Origin: Thuidium tamariscinum
Lineage: Eukaryota; Streptophyta; Bryopsida; Hypnales; Thuidiaceae
Reading direction: 5' to 3'
DNA: 64,000 bases
Assembly (NCBI GenBank): GCA_947034885.2
Contig: OX344756.2
Coordinates: forward strand, 8,763,598-8,827,597
The translations under genes and the position numbers were made by a program. The notes beneath the pieces are model-generated. The model worked only from the letters and a program-made list of their open reading frames with translations, had not been told where the DNA came from and did not search any database. The first letter of the stretch is position 1. The number at the start of each line of letters is the position of its first letter. Of this stretch, positions 60,582 to 64,000 are shown piece after piece.

Positions 60582-62173
60582 TAATTTTGTGCTTTTCACC
60601 TTTTTTAAGAGAACCATAGGTCTTTTAGATTTGATAGTCTCAATCTAAAGAAAAAGTTTATGTTTGTAGACTAGTTCATGTCCTTTTGATATGAGCTAAA
60701 AAAACCATTTTGCATCATTCACATATGTCCATTTATTTGCCAATAATCCTCCTCCTTTCTCTTTTATATGATCTCAAATGCTAAAAACTAAAATAAAATT
60801 AGAATAAGCTCTTCCTTATAATAAAGGTATTTAGTATCATGCATGCAAGTAGAAATTTTTGGAGTCTACATTGGACCAAGTGAATATATTCTTCATTTAT
60901 GCCAACCCTCTTAGGATTGAAATTCCTAAGAAAATTCCTCTCTCTTTTTGTCAACCAATTCATACCTAATAGTCTTTGCTTAATTATTTTATAACTATCC
61001 TTTTTCATTTAAGGGAAGATGGTTCAAAGATACTTATTGGTGACAAAGAGATCAAATAGTGGTTGATATGGATTCTTTTGGAATCTTCATAGCTCTTATT
61101 TATAGTAACTTTTTGATTTCAAATAAAATTACAATATTAATTCAAAAAATCACAATCTCTACTAAAAGTTATGTTTTTGGTTGTATTTTCTAATCTATAA
61201 CTTCTTTATAGTACAAAAGTTAGTATAACTATAAATATATTTTTGAAGTATTTATTAATTTGTCTAAAGCCATAAAGACCAAGAATTAGTCAAGATTTCT
61301 AAAATTGTGAAGTTGAATTATAAAATGCAACTTACATGAATAGTTTGATGATGACTCTTAGAAAATAGTTGTCAAATACAATCTATAAATTGTGTCCATA
61401 CATTAAATTGGATTGAATAATACACACTAATATCTTTCAATAAAATTGGAAGTCAAAAATTAGAAATTCCTTCTAAAATTGATTGTAAATTGAATATTTA
61501 TGATTTTTAAGAGAAAGATTTTTCCTTAAACTCAAAATTTTAAGTTCTAATCATAATGGCATTTGAAGATTTTAAGTTTAATTTTTTATTCAATTAATTT
61601 TTTACAATCATTTTTTGAACTAAAAAGTTCTTTTTAAGAGGACCTATTTATATTTTTTAAGTAGTATGTTTTTAAATATTTGCCAAAACATTACAAAATT
61701 TTTGTTTGAAGTTAATCTATTGAGTGATTCTAATACTAATTCATGTACGTCTAGAATTTAGTTCATAAATGTTTGAAAATAAATAATGTTCTATAGTACA
61801 ACTATATACGGTTTAAATCAAAGGTTAGATATATTTTATAGCCAAATCAATTATATAACAACATTGGCCTCAAAATGATCATCATTTATTGTTTATTTTC
61901 AACTTCTTCATGTTGAAGAATAATTTCAATATCTTATTTAGTAATCTTCAAAACAATTGTTCTAATATACTATGATTTAATGCGCATCAAAGTATTCTGA
62001 TGAAGTTTGCATGTATAGATCTACAGCATTCTAAAGCATTTTTCAAATGTTTTGTTGTAAATACTACAAAATAATGATTCCAAAATATATCTTTTTATCT
62101 TTTGAGCATGTGTTGATAGATTAGATAGAAATAAAATATTACTGATAACTATACCACATTATTTATTCATAGG

Positions 62174-62916
62174 GTGATTGCAAGAAACACTTGTCCTATT
62201 TTTTGTCCCCTTGACCTCCAACAGGTAGTTTTTTGCTCATAACTTTTGAATTGTTTACCCTATCAACTAGAAATTTGGAATGAAGGTGCACACAAAAGTT
62301 TTATATGTTGTGTAATTTTTTCAATTTTTTAAAATTAGTTAACTATTTTTAAACTGCCCCCGATTGGCTGTCTACCTTGGCCATTTTGGGGGGTTTTAGT
62401 CCTATTTTTGACTCAAAAATCCGAATTTGAAGCCACAAATTGGACAAGTTGGAGTTCTACTAACATTTCAAGGATTGACGGTGAGTTTTTATAAAAATAG
62501 TAAAATGTCTATTGTCCACATGGGGTCAAAGTGACCTTCCTTTGCACAAACTCTACGAAGAGGGAAAAAAAATTTTAGAGGAATTTTTTCTTGCAATGTG
62601 TACACAATTTTGTTTGAAAAAATGGATTTTTTTAAAATAATTTTTTGATTTTTTTTTGAATTATTAAAAATAAAAAGGTCCACGAACCCTTTTTCTGCTT
62701 TTTTTTGCTCCCTGTGGCCTGTGAAGTACTTGTAGTAGTCCATAGTATTGCATAATACTACATTGACGGCCCAGATTTACAAGTGCCCAAAATCGACGGT
62801 TGAGATTTGTAGGTGTGCGTCAGACGCGTTGTACCGTCAGGATCGCGTAATACTGCCAGTATTGTGCCAAAAAACAACATTTTGAGCCAAAAACATGAAG
62901 TGTTTCTTGCAATCAC
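62174..62916. mobile_element. TIR element with perfect 19-bp ends
   Basis: GTGATTGCAAGAAACACTT (62174-62192) is exactly the reverse complement of 62898-62916. 743 bp, with patches of higher GC near 62360 and 62760-62850. No transposase frame is visible; the minus frame 62743-62489 is K/F-rich and featureless. No clear target-site duplication, so the superfamily is open. Related ends occur in intron 13 of the DNAAF5-like gene and perhaps at 5725/6439. Confidence 0.75.
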
Positions 62917-64000
62917 TCCATAATTTAATCACTTATTGTCATTCATGATTCATCTCAATATCTAATGAGCTACATTTCAATAAATACTTTAAAAATGCAC
63001 TCTTATTGGAAGACTCTAGAGAAGGCTATATCTCTCTATTCACCTTATAGTAGAAGGAAGACTTTAACAAATTCATTGAAACTAATCAGTTTTAATTCCG
63101 TCTATTTGTTGTTCCAAACTTTCAATTCTTCATATATAATATCAATTTGTATGATATGTTATTTGATGATTGTAGATCAAAACACATCACAATTTGCATG
63201 GAAGGAAGTTTTAGTGAGCTTCTAAATAAAAATAGAAATGAATGTACTTAGGCTTTTTATAATATATATGCAAGTTTATTTATAAGCTTTTCAGACCCTT
63301 ATGAGTCCAATCTAAAGTTTGACATTAATTTAACTTGAAAAATTATCTAAGATATATATTTTTTAATTTGGAAGTTCATTATGAATGGAGTTCTAATACA
63401 ATTTCACATCCATATTAGACTTCAAGGTCTAAAACTTCTTTTTAGTTGCAATGCCTAAAACCAACAAGACAATATTCAACAATGATAGCAAAGGGATCTT
63501 TAGGAATTTGATGCAAAGAAGAGCATTTTAGTCTTTAAAACAAATAATACAATTGGTGAAGAAGAGCATTGATTTCACATTGGGTGTCACATCACAAATG
63601 CTACAATGCCACATCTATCCCCAAGGAGTAAATAGTATGCCCTTGTAATAAGTAATCTAAATCCTATGAAATAAGAATTTCAATTTAATGTATCTTCTTC
63701 AATTTAATAGTTACCAAAAGTGTGGAAAACACAACAAAATATTCTATCCTTGCTTATTGCATTAAGAATATACATTTAAAGAGGTGGTTGCTCTAAGTGA
63801 CTAGTGTGTTTCAACTTCAAATATTTATATCTAATTCCACAAAGGTCCAAAAAAAAATGAAACAGCTTGGGTTTGATGCATATTCCATTTTCCTTCCTAT
63901 GAAAATTTACTAAAAATTGTTTCAAGGTGTTGAGCTTCCCCCAAAGGCAATCAATTTTTAAATGGTTGCATTTAGAGTAGATTAGCTTATATGACGGAGA

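Larger units (their letters stand above)
58762..64000. other. AT-rich intergenic region with several MITEs
   Basis: No gene recognised. It holds four bounded elements (59421-59583, 59822-60026, 60492-60581, 62174-62916). A small hairpin, ACACTAAAATTTGTATTTAGTGT at about 58778-58800, lies just after the glycosyltransferase stop and may be in its 3' UTR. Frames such as 62489-62743 are products of repeats or A/T richness. Confidence 0.7.

Noticed and set aside
1-64000. tRNA, rRNA, CRISPR arrays, bacterial-type operons or integrated viruses
   Set aside because: None was seen on reading both strands; the gene structure is that of a plant nuclear genome.

Overview
The window looks like nuclear DNA of a land plant. 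It has long AT-rich stretches without genes, spliced GT-AG genes with introns mostly of 80-900 bp, a plant-type leucine-rich-repeat array, a plant-type bromodomain AAA-ATPase and many small foldback (MITE-like) elements. The most telling gene is a DNAAF5/HEATR2 homologue, a factor that pre-assembles axonemal dynein. Flowering plants lack flagella, so this points to a plant with swimming sperm: a bryophyte (a moss fits the LRR style), lycophyte or fern. The species cannot be fixed from sequence alone.

Layout. 1-2526: AT-rich, one foldback element. 2527-4601 (-): about 28 LRRs of 24 residues with a broken 5' end and no visible NB-ARC or TIR part. 4602-9600: AT-rich, with foldback and dispersed repeats. 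9600-14640: weak traces of minus-strand transcription units that I could not identify. 14850-23282 (-): ATAD2/Yta7-like bromodomain AAA-ATPase; I resolved 15 exons with consistent phases (1246 residues). It lies in a markedly GC-richer island with a GC-rich 5' region to about 23650. 24050-34677: AT-rich gene desert. 34678-49038 (-): DNAAF5/HEATR2; I resolved 24 exons with consistent phases (1205 residues), including a large acidic insert built from tandemly duplicated exons. 49039-49898: short region between divergent genes. 49899-52222 (+): small conserved plant protein of unknown function, with a 1.8-kb intron in its 5' UTR; its stop codon lies in the first unit of a decayed tandem array that runs to about 52945. 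56817-58761 (+): two-exon glycosyltransferase-like protein with a DxD motif. 58762-64000: AT-rich, with several well-bounded MITEs (CACTA-like with 3-bp target duplications; Stowaway-like with TA).

The genes are unrelated housekeeping or sperm-flagellum functions and do not form a pathway or cluster. I found no tRNA, rRNA, CRISPR array or operon-like system. The most notable points are the duplicated acidic exons in DNAAF5, the transposon-derived repeats in its introns, the tandem array overlapping the stop codon of the small plant gene, and several open, coding-looking exons that I could not name.
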